64,000 nt of DNA from Winogradskyella psychrotolerans (GCF_018860565.1 NZ_JAHKPS010000022.1:671195-735194), one strand, 5' to 3'. Shown: positions 18,295-26,170, numbered from the stretch's first letter. A program made the numbers and translations. The notes: a model not told the origin generated them from the sequence alone.

Positions 18295-18975
18295 TTAAAT
18301 ATGAAGTAAGGCAGGTGAGCCTTTATTGTAGTGTTTGTTGAAAACGGTTCTACCTTGAAAAACAGACGCGACTATTGCAATTGTTTTTACTTTTTTTAGA
18401 ATTTTTAAAAGCAGTTTTCTAATATTGAAATCTAAAGATTTAAAACTCTTTAAGACCAATTCTATATCTGAAGTGTCATCAATATCGGTTAGCGTTTCTA
18501 AATAGGAAACACTTTCGTTTTGCTTTAGTAATTTTTGATGTAAACAACGTCTTAATTTAGATGTTTGCCAAGGTAAATTTTGGATGTCTGTTTTACTGAA
18601 ATGTGCTTCCTTGAAACCCATTAAATAGAAACCTCCATCGGTTGAAGGTCCTAAAACAAAATCTGAATTCTCTAATTTATCTTTAGCTTTTAAAATAAGA
18701 TTAGCGGTAAGGTTGGGAATGTCATTACCAAGTGTAATCACATTTTGAAACCCTTTATTAAAAACGGTTTCAATAGCGTTGGTAAAACGTTCTCCAAATG
18801 AATGTCCTTTTTGCGCTTTCTCAGAAATATGAAAATAAGGTAAACTCGCTTTTTTTACTGTTTTTACAGTATCAGAATCAAGCAAATTAAAGAAGTCAGA
18901 AGAAACAACTGATTTTGAAGTCAATTCTTTTTCTGCAGAATTTGCAAAGATTAATATGGCGGTTTTGTTATTCAT
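18295..18975 (-). CDS. Second DUF2064 family protein, N-terminal motif lost
   Basis: This 226-residue paralogue of the TIGR04282 enzyme at 10139-10768 keeps TLGNDIPN at about residues 81-88 and VLGPSTDGGFYLMG at 107-120. The nucleotide-binding KTRL motif near the N-terminus is gone (FANSAEKELTSKS instead), and GSD has become GND. It ends in a basic tail (KILKKVKT). It may be a diverged transferase, a regulatory subunit or a decayed copy. It follows arsS after two palindromes, and a hairpin ends 5 bases before its ATG. Confidence 0.75.
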   Translation of the reverse strand: MNNKTAILIFANSAEKELTSKSVVSSDFFNLLDSDTVKTVKKASLPYFHISEKAQKGHSFGERFTNAIETVFNKGFQNVITLGNDIPNLTANLILKAKDKLENSDFVLGPSTDGGFYLMGFKEAHFSKTDIQNLPWQTSKLRRCLHQKLLKQNESVSYLETLTDIDDTSDIELVLKSFKSLDFNIRKLLLKILKKVKTIAIVASVFQGRTVFNKHYNKGSPALLHI

Positions 18976-18980
18976 ATGTT

Positions 18981-19000
18981 ATTCCTGCGAAAGCAGGAAT
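18981..19000 (-). promoter_or_regulatory. Start-proximal hairpin before the second DUF2064 gene
   Basis: The coding strand reads ATTCCTGCTTTCGCAGGAAT: a perfect 8-base stem with loop TTTC. It ends 5 bases before the ATG at 18975. The same 20 bases precede hisA. Confidence 0.65.
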
Positions 19001-19021
19001 CTTAATTTGTTTAAGTCTGAG

Positions 19022-19041
19022 ATTCCTGATTTGGCAGGAAT
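19022..19041. repeat. Palindrome just after arsS
   Basis: The coding strand has ATTCCTG and CAGGAAT around CCAAAT. It lies 4 bases after the arsS stop and 21 bases before the start-proximal hairpin at 18981-19000, in direct order with it. Confidence 0.5.
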
Positions 19042-19045
19042 TTGT

Positions 19046-20101
19046 TTATGCTACAACACCTTGACAACTACTTCCTGCACCAGCAGTACAGCCATAACAA
19101 TGTTGAGAAATAACGATATTACGTCCTTCTAATAATTCTTCGTTAAAATCAGAGATATGTCTCGATTTACTATTTACAGGTAACTCTAACATTTGATTAA
19201 AATCGCAATCAAATAAATAACCATCCCAACTAATCGATAAGGTATTGGTACACATCACATTTTCTACGGCAGCCGGATTATAAGCCTCGACTAAAGAATA
19301 CATATAATCTTCATAGTTTTCTGAAGCAATTAAATAATCTAAAAAACGCGCGATAGGTAAATTCGTAATCGCAAATAGATTATGAAATTCAATTCCAAAA
19401 TCTTCCATTAAGGCCTTTTTAAAATCCTTTTCCATAGCAGCTTGGTCACCTGGTAAAAAAGCGCCTGATGGATTGTAAACTAAATCTAATTTTAAATCAC
19501 TTCCTGGCATGCCGTAACCCACAGCATTTAATTCTTGCAACGCTTTTATAGATTTATCAAAAACACCATCTCCACGTTGTTTATCCGTTTTTCCACGTGT
19601 CCAGTGTGGCATAGAACTTACCACGTGTACATTGTGCTTTTTAAAGAATTCTGGTAAATCGTAATATTTTTTATTGGCTCTAATAATAGTTAAATTAGAA
19701 CGTACTATAAAATCTGTAATACCAACCTTTGAAGCTTCTTCTACAAACCATCTAAAATCCGGATTCATTTCTGGTGCTCCACCTGTTAAATCTAGCGTGT
19801 GTGCTCCAGAGTTTTTGATTACCTCAAGACATTGTCTCATGGTGTCTCTAGTCATTATTTCTTTTCGGTCCGGACCAGCATCTACGTGGCAATGGTCGCA
19901 AACTTGATTACACATGTAGCCAACATTAATCTGTAGAATTTCTAGTTTTTTTGCTTTAATTGGAAATTGACTCGTTTCTGAAATTTTATCTTTAAAGGTT
20001 GGTAATTCACCACTTTTAAAGATACCATTAGAGAGTATTTCTATTTGTTTATTGCTTTGAGCTAAATCGTTTCCGAGTTTTTTTAGGGACTTTGTTGCCA
20101 T
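19046..20101 (-). CDS. arsS: ArsS, arsenosugar biosynthesis radical SAM protein
   Basis: This 351-residue radical SAM enzyme carries the cluster motif CNQVCDHC with Cys64, Cys68 and Cys71, followed by HVDAGPDRKE, and later LDLTGGAPEMNP, the SAM-contacting region. The C-terminal Cys-rich domain (DUF3641 type) ends in CYGCTAGAGSSCQG with Cys335, Cys338 and Cys346. Some relatives carry selenocysteine in this domain. Here I see only cysteine codons and no in-frame TGA. ArsS is known to add a 5'-deoxyadenosyl group to methylated arsenic, starting arsenosugar synthesis. The methyltransferase ArsM is not in this window. It lies 56 bases after the peroxidase-like gene. Confidence 0.92.
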   Translation of the reverse strand: MATKSLKKLGNDLAQSNKQIEILSNGIFKSGELPTFKDKISETSQFPIKAKKLEILQINVGYMCNQVCDHCHVDAGPDRKEIMTRDTMRQCLEVIKNSGAHTLDLTGGAPEMNPDFRWFVEEASKVGITDFIVRSNLTIIRANKKYYDLPEFFKKHNVHVVSSMPHWTRGKTDKQRGDGVFDKSIKALQELNAVGYGMPGSDLKLDLVYNPSGAFLPGDQAAMEKDFKKALMEDFGIEFHNLFAITNLPIARFLDYLIASENYEDYMYSLVEAYNPAAVENVMCTNTLSISWDGYLFDCDFNQMLELPVNSKSRHISDFNEELLEGRNIVISQHCYGCTAGAGSSCQGVVA

Positions 20102-20157
20102 TAATCGTTTCTCTTGTTTGTAATTCTTACGAAATTAATGCGGTTGAGGTTTTTATC

Positions 20158-20493
20158 TTAACCGTCTAATTTGTTGACTTTATTCATCATTTGTACACCA
20201 TGTACTAAAGTGGCGCCGCTTTTTATGGCTGCACCAACATGTATGGCTTCCATCATTTGTTCTTTGGTAATCCCACGTTGTAATGTGTCTTTTGTATAGG
20301 CATCAATACAATATGGACATTGTTCGGTATGCGCTACAGCTAAAGCTATGAGTGATTTTTCACGAGCAGTTAAAGCGCCTTCTTCAAATACTTTTCCGTA
20401 ATAATCGAAGAATTTTGTTCCTAATTCTTCACTCCATTCTGTGATTTTTCCAAATTTGCGTAAATCCGCAGCATCGTAATATGGTTTTGACAT
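20158..20493 (-). CDS. Arsenosugar-associated peroxidase-like (carboxymuconolactone decarboxylase/AhpD fold) protein
   Basis: This 111-residue all-helical protein of the CMD/AhpD superfamily has the core EQCPYCIDAYTKDTLQRG. The redox pair is Cys59/Cys62, with Glu57 before it. The histidine that follows CxxC by three residues in AhpD is Tyr66 here, so the proton relay differs from AhpD. The family is described by its constant pairing with ArsS, and here it is the first gene of the run, directly ahead of arsS. It may deliver thiol reduction or protect the radical enzyme. The gap up to the divergent xdhC start (20494-20669) should hold the promoter of the run, but I see no clear Bacteroidota -7 element. 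Confidence 0.88.
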   Translation of the reverse strand: MSKPYYDAADLRKFGKITEWSEELGTKFFDYYGKVFEEGALTAREKSLIALAVAHTEQCPYCIDAYTKDTLQRGITKEQMMEAIHVGAAIKSGATLVHGVQMMNKVNKLDG

Positions 20494-20669
20494 ATAGTTG
20501 TATTTTGATTAAAAAAATCAATATACAATCTTATGTCGAAGTTAAATCTTAAAGATTACAGAAAATTTTAAAAGTTTGACTGCTATTAAAAGGTTTGACG
20601 CTAGTTTTAAAAATAGAAGAGCATTTCAATCAAAAAACCTTACTTTTAAATTCTCTTTTTTTATTAGAA

Positions 20670-21452
20670 ATGCAAAATTGGATTGAATTACTTTCTGAAT
20701 TTAAACAAAAGCAAATACCTGTTGCCTTTATAACGGTAACGAAGTGTTTAGGGTCAACACCTTGTGTGGTGGGTTCGCGTATGCTTGTGACTGAGAACAA
20801 AGATATTCACGGAACCATAGGAGGAGGGAAGCTTGAATTTAAAGCCATAGACGAAGCTATCGTTGCTTTAAAAGAGAATAGGATTATTGAATCTACCTAT
20901 ACTTTAGGTCCGGAATTTGAACAATGTTGCGGAGGAAAAGTAGAATTTATCATAGAACCCATGAATCAATCACCAGAATTATTTTTATTTGGAGCAGGAC
21001 ATATTGGTGTTGAAATCTGCAAACTTCTAGTCGATACACCTTTTAAGGTGACCTTAATAGATTCGCGTGACGATTGGTTTTCTAATTTAGAATTAGACAG
21101 CAGTGTAACAACACATCAAGCGACCGAAACCGATTTCAAAACCTTTAAAGATGCTGTGAAATGGGGATCTAATTGTTATGTTTTAGTGCTGACACATAAT
21201 CATGCCATCGATTTTGATTTGATAACTATGGCTTTGCAAAACGAAACTAAATTTTTAGGACTAATAGGAAGTAAAACGAAAAAAGTACGGTTCAATACTA
21301 TGTTGATTAAAGAAATGGATATTCCAGAAGGGATGACAAATGTGGTTTGCCCAATAGGATTAGATATCGGAGGCGATACACCAAAAGAAATCGCGATTAG
21401 TGTGGTCGCCCAATTACTTCAAGTGCATTATAAATGTACCATCGAAAAATAA
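20670..21452 (+). CDS. xdhC: XdhC-family xanthine dehydrogenase accessory protein
   Basis: From the ATG at 20670 the protein has 260 residues. An ATG at 20595 would add 25 residues that do not fit the family. The N-terminal XdhC/CoxI domain shows TKCLGSTPCVVGSRMLV, TIGGGKLE and EQCCGGKVEFI. The C-terminal Rossmann domain begins LFLFGAGHIGVEICKLL and includes VLTHNHAIDFDL and IGLIGSKTKK. XdhC binds molybdenum cofactor, protects it, and helps load its sulfurated form into xanthine dehydrogenase, whose subunits lie at 23840-27572. It diverges from the ArsS run and is followed by the inverted-repeat-flanked two-gene unit. Confidence 0.9.
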   Translation: MQNWIELLSEFKQKQIPVAFITVTKCLGSTPCVVGSRMLVTENKDIHGTIGGGKLEFKAIDEAIVALKENRIIESTYTLGPEFEQCCGGKVEFIIEPMNQSPELFLFGAGHIGVEICKLLVDTPFKVTLIDSRDDWFSNLELDSSVTTHQATETDFKTFKDAVKWGSNCYVLVLTHNHAIDFDLITMALQNETKFLGLIGSKTKKVRFNTMLIKEMDIPEGMTNVVCPIGLDIGGDTPKEIAISVVAQLLQVHYKCTIEK

Positions 21453-21471
21453 ATGTTATTTGAATAAGATT

Positions 21472-21542
21472 GTCCCCTAGAGGATTATTGAAATAAAAGC
21501 ATAGCTTTTGATGAAGATAGCGAGCGAAGCTCATTAGGGGTG
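21472..21542. repeat. Left copy of a 71-base inverted repeat (family C variant)
   Basis: It runs from GTCCCCTAGAGG to CATTAGGGGTGT. Its reverse complement recurs almost perfectly at 23095-23165, so the two copies face each other across the membrane protein and NTPase genes. The outer ends (GTCCCC, GGGGTGT) are those of the family C palindromes. Confidence 0.8.
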
Positions 21543-21570
21543 TTTTTGAATAATGAAAAACTTAAAAAGA

Positions 21571-21588
21571 TTCCCGTTTTCACGGGAA
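21571..21588 (+). promoter_or_regulatory. Start-proximal hairpin before the membrane protein gene
   Basis: TTCCCGTTTTCACGGGAA has a perfect 7-base stem with loop TTTC. It ends 6 bases before the ATG at 21595. Compared with the ATTCCTGC type, the stem bases differ but pair with each other. Confidence 0.6.
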
Positions 21589-21594
21589 GTATGC

Positions 21595-22602
21595 ATGAAA
21601 AACAACAAATATATCATAGAAAAACTAACAGCACTTTGGGCTTTAAACGAGTCGGGTTTAGGCGGTTTCTTGCATGTATTTAACTCACCATTTACAGGAT
21701 TGATAGTAGGTGGAGTGTCCATTTTACTCATAAGTTTAATTGCCTATTATGCCGAAAATAAATGGCAAGCCATCTTAAAAGCCTTGGTGATTGTTTTAAT
21801 TATTAAAATGGCAGTGAGCCCATATTCTCCATTCGGAGCTTATGTTGCGGTGAGTTTTCAAGCGGTTTTAGGAGCGGTTTTATTTTCTAATTTCTCATGG
21901 AAAGGAGCGACGATAATGGTTTTAGGCATGGTAACCTTTTTAGAATCGGCCCTTCAAAAATTATTAATACTAACCATTGTTTACGGAACAAACCTCTGGG
22001 AAGCCATTGATATTTATGGAGCTTGGGTTCAGAAAAAGTTAGATTTTGTTTCAGTAACGTCAACAACTTCGGTTTTAGTCACCACCTATCTTTTGGTTTA
22101 TGGGATTTGCGGAATTTTAGCAGGAATTTTTATTAAAAACACCATTAAGATAATTTCAAATAAAACAGAATCAGAATTTTATCTTCATCTTGAAACAAAT
22201 AAACTTGATAAGAAAACCAAAAAAGTAGCTTTTAAAACGAAAGTCATTTGGGTGTGGTTAAGCACTGTTGCGGTTATGGTTTTAGCCTTTTCAATATTTG
22301 GAGATCCGCTTTTGGGGTGGCAAAAAGCCATTTATATTGTATTGAGAAGTTTCTTGATTTTAATGCTTTGGTATTTAGTAATTGGTCCTTTTTTGTTGAA
22401 AGTGGTTCAGAAGTATCTTCGAAAAAAAGAATCTAAATATCAAGAGGATATTGCGAATGCGATGGACTTGTTTCCGTATTTCCGTCAAATTATTGCATTT
22501 ACATGGAAAGACACAAAACACTTAAAAGGTTATACGCGATTTCAGTATTTTATGGCGAATAGTATTTCTAATTGTATTCATTTTAAAGTGCCTTCAGAAT
22601 GA
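21595..22602 (+). CDS. Unrecognised polytopic membrane protein, ECF S-component-like N-terminus
   Basis: I take the ATG at 21595 (335 residues); an earlier ATG at 21553 would translate the hairpin. The N-terminal half has about five hydrophobic segments, and its GLIVGGVSILLISLIAYYAE and SPYSPFGAYVAVSFQAVLGA resemble the substrate-binding S components of ECF vitamin transporters. A basic soluble linker follows at about residues 180-225, then two more hydrophobic segments and a soluble tail (KGYTRFQYFMANSI). It overlaps the NTPase gene by 4 bases (ATGA), so the two proteins probably work together. Given the purine genes around it, transport of a purine or a cofactor precursor is a guess. I do not recognise a named family. 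Confidence 0.65.
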   Translation: MKNNKYIIEKLTALWALNESGLGGFLHVFNSPFTGLIVGGVSILLISLIAYYAENKWQAILKALVIVLIIKMAVSPYSPFGAYVAVSFQAVLGAVLFSNFSWKGATIMVLGMVTFLESALQKLLILTIVYGTNLWEAIDIYGAWVQKKLDFVSVTSTTSVLVTTYLLVYGICGILAGIFIKNTIKIISNKTESEFYLHLETNKLDKKTKKVAFKTKVIWVWLSTVAVMVLAFSIFGDPLLGWQKAIYIVLRSFLILMLWYLVIGPFLLKVVQKYLRKKESKYQEDIANAMDLFPYFRQIIAFTWKDTKHLKGYTRFQYFMANSISNCIHFKVPSE

Positions 22603-23084
22603 TATATATCCTCACAGGTGCTATACAAACAGGAAAAACAACGGCATTACTCGAATGGTGTAAAAACCGTGATGATGTTGATGGGGTATTGTGTCCGGAT
22701 AATGCCGAAGGAAAACGCTATTTTCTGGAAGTAAAATCTAAGAATGAATTTGAACTTGAAACTGAACTTGACACTGAAGCCATCATTGAAATAGGAAACT
22801 TTAAATTTTTAAAATCGGCTTTTGAAAAAGAGAATGCTTATTTACTAGCTGTCGCTTCTGAAAACGAATCGCAGTATCTTATTATTGATGAACTTGGGAA
22901 GTTGGAATTGAAGAAAGAAGGTTTGCATTTGTCGGTAGAAAGATTGATTCCTAATTATGAAACTAATGAAAACAAGCACCTCATTCTTGTTGTTAGAGAT
23001 TATTTATTGGATGCTGTTTTGGCGCATTATAGTATTTCTGAATATAAAATTCTTGAAAGGGAAGGGTTAAAATACTTAATGTAG
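22599..23084 (+). CDS. THEP1-like NTPase (NTPase_1 family)
   Basis: This 161-residue P-loop protein has Walker A GAIQTGKTT at residues 7-15 and a Walker B region LIIDELGKLEL at 94-104. The glutamate and EhGKhEh pattern are typical of THEP1-type nucleoside triphosphatases. VDGVLCPDNAEGKRYFLEV at about 28-46 matches the family's GhxTxEh...GxRxGF region. Such proteins hydrolyse NTPs slowly in vitro, and their cell role is not established. Overlap with the membrane protein gene (4 bases) suggests a complex, perhaps an unusual energy unit for that protein. DUF2478, a Mo-associated relative, is an alternative assignment. Confidence 0.72.
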   Translation: MIYILTGAIQTGKTTALLEWCKNRDDVDGVLCPDNAEGKRYFLEVKSKNEFELETELDTEAIIEIGNFKFLKSAFEKENAYLLAVASENESQYLIIDELGKLELKKEGLHLSVERLIPNYETNENKHLILVVRDYLLDAVLAHYSISEYKILEREGLKYLM

Positions 23085-23094
23085 TTTGAAAAAA

Positions 23095-23220
23095 CACCCC
23101 TAATGAGCTTCGCTCGCTATCTTCATCAAAAGCTATGCTTTTATTTCAATAATCCTCAAGGGGACAATAGTACTAATGTTTATTTTTTGGAATGTCCCCT
23201 TGAGGGGACTTTAGGGGTGT
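23095..23220. repeat. Family C element, 126-base variant
   Basis: It begins ACACCCCTAA and ends TTAGGGGTGT. The first 71 bases (23095-23165) are the reverse complement of 21472-21542. The rest (about 23155-23220) matches the right part of the 82-base element at 23751-23832. It lies after the NTPase gene and before the convergent gene's stop at 23236. Confidence 0.8.
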
Positions 23221-23235
23221 GAAGATATAAGTGGA

Positions 23236-23610
23236 TTATGTAAAAATAGTCTCACTCAAAGCGTAATATATCGCCATTAAAGCAGAAAAAACAGCCGATC
23301 CAAGAAACCTCCATTTCAGTTGGAATCGATTTTGAATAATATAATTTGCCATAAAAGAAATAGGAATATTTACTAAAAACGACCAAAACGCAATCTCTAA
23401 AAGGTTAAAATCAATTGCTTCAAACTGACCAGAAAATAATTTAATAAACAGTAAATGTCTGGCAATCCACAAGGGATTAAAATAGGCTATTGCTAAAATA
23501 GTTTTACTTAATGTGGCTTTAGAGCCTTTTCGAAACTGTGTCGTTTTTACAATCCAATCAAAATAATTAGGGATTTCAAACGCATAAAAAGTAGCGCCAA
23601 TGAACATCAT
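23236..23610 (-). CDS. Small membrane protein of unknown function, 5' end probably severed
   Basis: The first ATG (23610) gives 124 residues with about three hydrophobic segments and no recognised domain. The frame stays open for 46 more codons upstream (to 23748), and these read like true protein: basic KRLIALHYKKQ, then ALIYSAGDTIAALLLGEFIWYRLLG, which looks like a helix. There is no ATG, GTG or TTG in that extension. The frame is closed by a stop that overlaps the first base of the palindromic element at 23751. Insertion of that element probably removed the start codon. It is either expressed from the internal ATG or decayed. Confidence 0.5.
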   Translation of the reverse strand: MMFIGATFYAFEIPNYFDWIVKTTQFRKGSKATLSKTILAIAYFNPLWIARHLLFIKLFSGQFEAIDFNLLEIAFWSFLVNIPISFMANYIIQNRFQLKWRFLGSAVFSALMAIYYALSETIFT

Positions 23611-23750
23611 GCCTAGTAAGCGATACCAGATGAATTCACCAAGTAAAAGAGCAGCAATAGTATCACCAGCACTGTAAATTAGTGCGCCTTTAAGGATGTT
23701 TTGTTTTTTGTAATGTAGTGCGATAAGGCGTTTATTTATTGTGATTATTT

Positions 23751-23832
23751 ACACCCCTAAAGTCCCCTCAAGGGGACAATAGTACCAATGTTTATTTTTG
23801 GGAATGTCCCCTTGAGGGGACTTTAGGGGTGT
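23751..23832. repeat. Family C palindromic element, 82 bases, complete
   Basis: Arms of 28 bases (ACACCCCTAAAGTCCCC... and its exact reverse complement ending ...TTTAGGGGTGT) flank a 26-base AT-rich centre. It sits between the truncated membrane gene and the end of the xanthine dehydrogenase large subunit gene (23840). There is no coding capacity, so if mobile it needs a transposase from elsewhere. Confidence 0.85.
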
Positions 23833-23839
23833 TCTTTGT

Positions 23840-26170
23840 TCATTTTTTATTTTCATACAACCCCATCAAAACCTTTTCAGGTGTCATCGGTGCATGAAAT
23901 TCTAAATCATAATTAGAATTAAAAGCCTTTATTGCATTTTGAAGCGCAAAATAAGCGCCAATACCATACATTAATGGTGGCTCACCAACGGCTTTCGATT
24001 TTAGAATAGCCATGTCGTTTCCTTCGGTTTCTACAGGAATCACTTCCACACGTTTTGGTACAGAAAATATATCAGGTACTTTATAGGTTGATAGTGCATT
24101 CGATAATAATTTACCATCATCATTATAGGCGATTTCTTCCAAAGTCATCCAACCGATACCTTGTATTAAAGCACCTTCTACCTGACCCAAATCAATACCT
24201 TCACTCATGCTTTTTCCGTAATCGTGCACAATTTTAACGGAGTCAAATTCGTAAGTACCACGCGTGCAATCTACAGTCACCGTTGTAATCGCTGTGCCGT
24301 ATACGTGATAAGCAAAAGGATGTCCTTTTTCTTTGGTTTTATCAAAGTGAATTTCTGGTGTGGCGTAATGGGAGTTTTCAGTTAAAGCGACACGTTTTAA
24401 CATGGCACTACTGATGAGTTCTGCCCATGATAATTCTGATTTTTTATCATTTATAAAGACAGATTCATTTTTTAAAGTAATGTCCTTTTCTGATACATTT
24501 AAATCTTCCGAAGCCACTAGTTTTAAACGTTCCACCAAAGCATTACAAGCCATTAAGGTGGCTTTTCCGTTTAAATCTGCCGTAGAACTCGCAGCAGAAG
24601 GTGAGGTGTTTGCTACTCTGGTAGTATTGGTCGTTTCAATCTTAATTTTTTCAATAGGAATCGAAAATACATCCGCAGCAATCTGCATCATTTTAGTATT
24701 CACACCTTGACCCATTTCTACAGCCGCTGTACTTATGCCGACACTACCATCTAAATAAATATGAACCAAAGCACGTGCATGATTCATTGGTGTATTGGTA
24801 AACGAAATACCAAAGGTAATTGGCATAAACGAAAGCCCTTTTTTGAAGGCTGTATTATTTTTGTTGAAATCAGCAATTTCTTGTTCTAAAGCATCACTAT
24901 TAAATATGTTTTTAGCAGAATGCCATGTGTTTTTGGCTTCTACTTTTTTAGCAATTTGTCCGTAAGAGAACGTGTCATTTTCATCTAGTAAATTCGCTTC
25001 CTGAATTTGTCTAGCTGAAACCCCAATTTCAGAAGCCGCTTTGGCAATTGCAGATTCAATTACAAACATACCTTGTGGTCCACCAAAACCTCTAAAGGCC
25101 GTATTTGGTGGCAAATTGGTTTTGCAACTCAATACTTTTGTGGTCACATTTGGTACGTAATAACTGTTGGTGGCATGAAATAAGGTGCGCTCAGCAATCG
25201 CAGGTGATAAATCTGCAGCAGCACCAGAATTTTGTAAAAATTCGGTTTGGTAAGCTAAAATTTTTAAGTCCTTAGATAATCCAATTTTATAGGTGCTTTC
25301 ATAAGGATGACGCTTCCCTGTCATGCGTAAATCATCATGACGGTTCAGTATTAATTTCACCGATTGATTTAAATGATAAGTCGCTAAAGCAGCCATAACT
25401 GCCCAAGGTGTGGCTTGATCTTCTTTTCCACCAAACCCACCACCAAGACGTGTGACATCGACTTCAATTTTATGCATTGCTAATCCTAGAACTCTAGCTG
25501 TTGTGGCTTGTACAGCTGTTGGACCTTGCGTAGATGAAGTGATTTTTATATTGCCATTTTCCATTGGTTCAGCGTAAGCTCCTTGTGCTTCAATATATAA
25601 ATGTTCTTGTCCGTTGGAAAAGGTTTCTCCTTCAAAAACATAGTCACAGTCTGCAAATGCTTTTTCAGTATCACCTAAACTAAAAGAGCGTGGTGCGTTG
25701 ATAAAACTACCTTTTGCTTTGGCTTCTTTTGCTGTGGTGATGACTGGTAAATCTTCAATTTCAATCTCGATTAAATCTCTTGCTTTTCGTGCAATAAATT
25801 CTGATTCGGCAACGATTAAAGCAATTGGCATGCCCCAAAAGTGGACTTCGTCTTCTGCAAATAACGGTTCGTCTGCAATGATGCCTCCAATTTCATTTTC
25901 GCCAGGAACATCTTTGTAGGTAAAAATACGTTCGACACCTTCCAAAGCTTCTGCTTTAGAATAATCGATATGTTTTATTTTGCCGTGTGCTTTTGGTGAA
26001 TCAAATACGACTGCGTGAAAGGTGCCTTGTCTAATATTAACATCATCAACATACAAGGATTCACCACGAACATGCGTATAAGAATCTAAGTTTTTAATGC
26101 TTTGTTTTAATGATTTTGAAACCGCATCTAATTTAGTGTCGCGAACTGTATTTGTCTTGTTATTATGCAT
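23840..26170 (-). CDS. xdhB: Xanthine dehydrogenase, molybdenum-binding subunit
   Basis: I choose the ATG at 26170 (776 residues), which overlaps the small-subunit stop by 8 bases (ATGCATAA). This is the two-domain Mo-cofactor subunit: GGGFGGK at about residue 255, RGFGGPQG at about 365, VEMGQGVNTK at about 480, and AVGEPPLMYGIGA with the catalytic glutamate at about residue 730. It oxidises hypoxanthine or xanthine at the molybdenum centre and passes electrons to the 2Fe-2S clusters and FAD of the partner encoded just upstream. It belongs with XdhC (20670) and guanine deaminase (27736), completing guanine to urate. Confidence 0.93.
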   Translation of the reverse strand: MHNNKTNTVRDTKLDAVSKSLKQSIKNLDSYTHVRGESLYVDDVNIRQGTFHAVVFDSPKAHGKIKHIDYSKAEALEGVERIFTYKDVPGENEIGGIIADEPLFAEDEVHFWGMPIALIVAESEFIARKARDLIEIEIEDLPVITTAKEAKAKGSFINAPRSFSLGDTEKAFADCDYVFEGETFSNGQEHLYIEAQGAYAEPMENGNIKITSSTQGPTAVQATTARVLGLAMHKIEVDVTRLGGGFGGKEDQATPWAVMAALATYHLNQSVKLILNRHDDLRMTGKRHPYESTYKIGLSKDLKILAYQTEFLQNSGAAADLSPAIAERTLFHATNSYYVPNVTTKVLSCKTNLPPNTAFRGFGGPQGMFVIESAIAKAASEIGVSARQIQEANLLDENDTFSYGQIAKKVEAKNTWHSAKNIFNSDALEQEIADFNKNNTAFKKGLSFMPITFGISFTNTPMNHARALVHIYLDGSVGISTAAVEMGQGVNTKMMQIAADVFSIPIEKIKIETTNTTRVANTSPSAASSTADLNGKATLMACNALVERLKLVASEDLNVSEKDITLKNESVFINDKKSELSWAELISSAMLKRVALTENSHYATPEIHFDKTKEKGHPFAYHVYGTAITTVTVDCTRGTYEFDSVKIVHDYGKSMSEGIDLGQVEGALIQGIGWMTLEEIAYNDDGKLLSNALSTYKVPDIFSVPKRVEVIPVETEGNDMAILKSKAVGEPPLMYGIGAYFALQNAIKAFNSNYDLEFHAPMTPEKVLMGLYENKK

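Noticed and set aside
19046..20101. Selenocysteine in ArsS
   Set aside because: All the C-terminal Cys positions use TGT or TGC codons and no in-frame TGA is seen.
20494..20669. ArsR or other operator between the ArsS run and xdhC
   Set aside because: I see no convincing palindrome or -7 element in this gap beyond AT-rich sequence, so none is listed.
21553..21594. Earlier start for the membrane protein gene
   Set aside because: These codons translate the hairpin, and the ATG at 21595 fits the pattern of the other six loci.
21472..23220. Composite transposon
   Set aside because: No transposase, no target-site duplication I can identify, and the flanking repeats are the local palindrome family. 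I keep it only as a repeat-bracketed unit.
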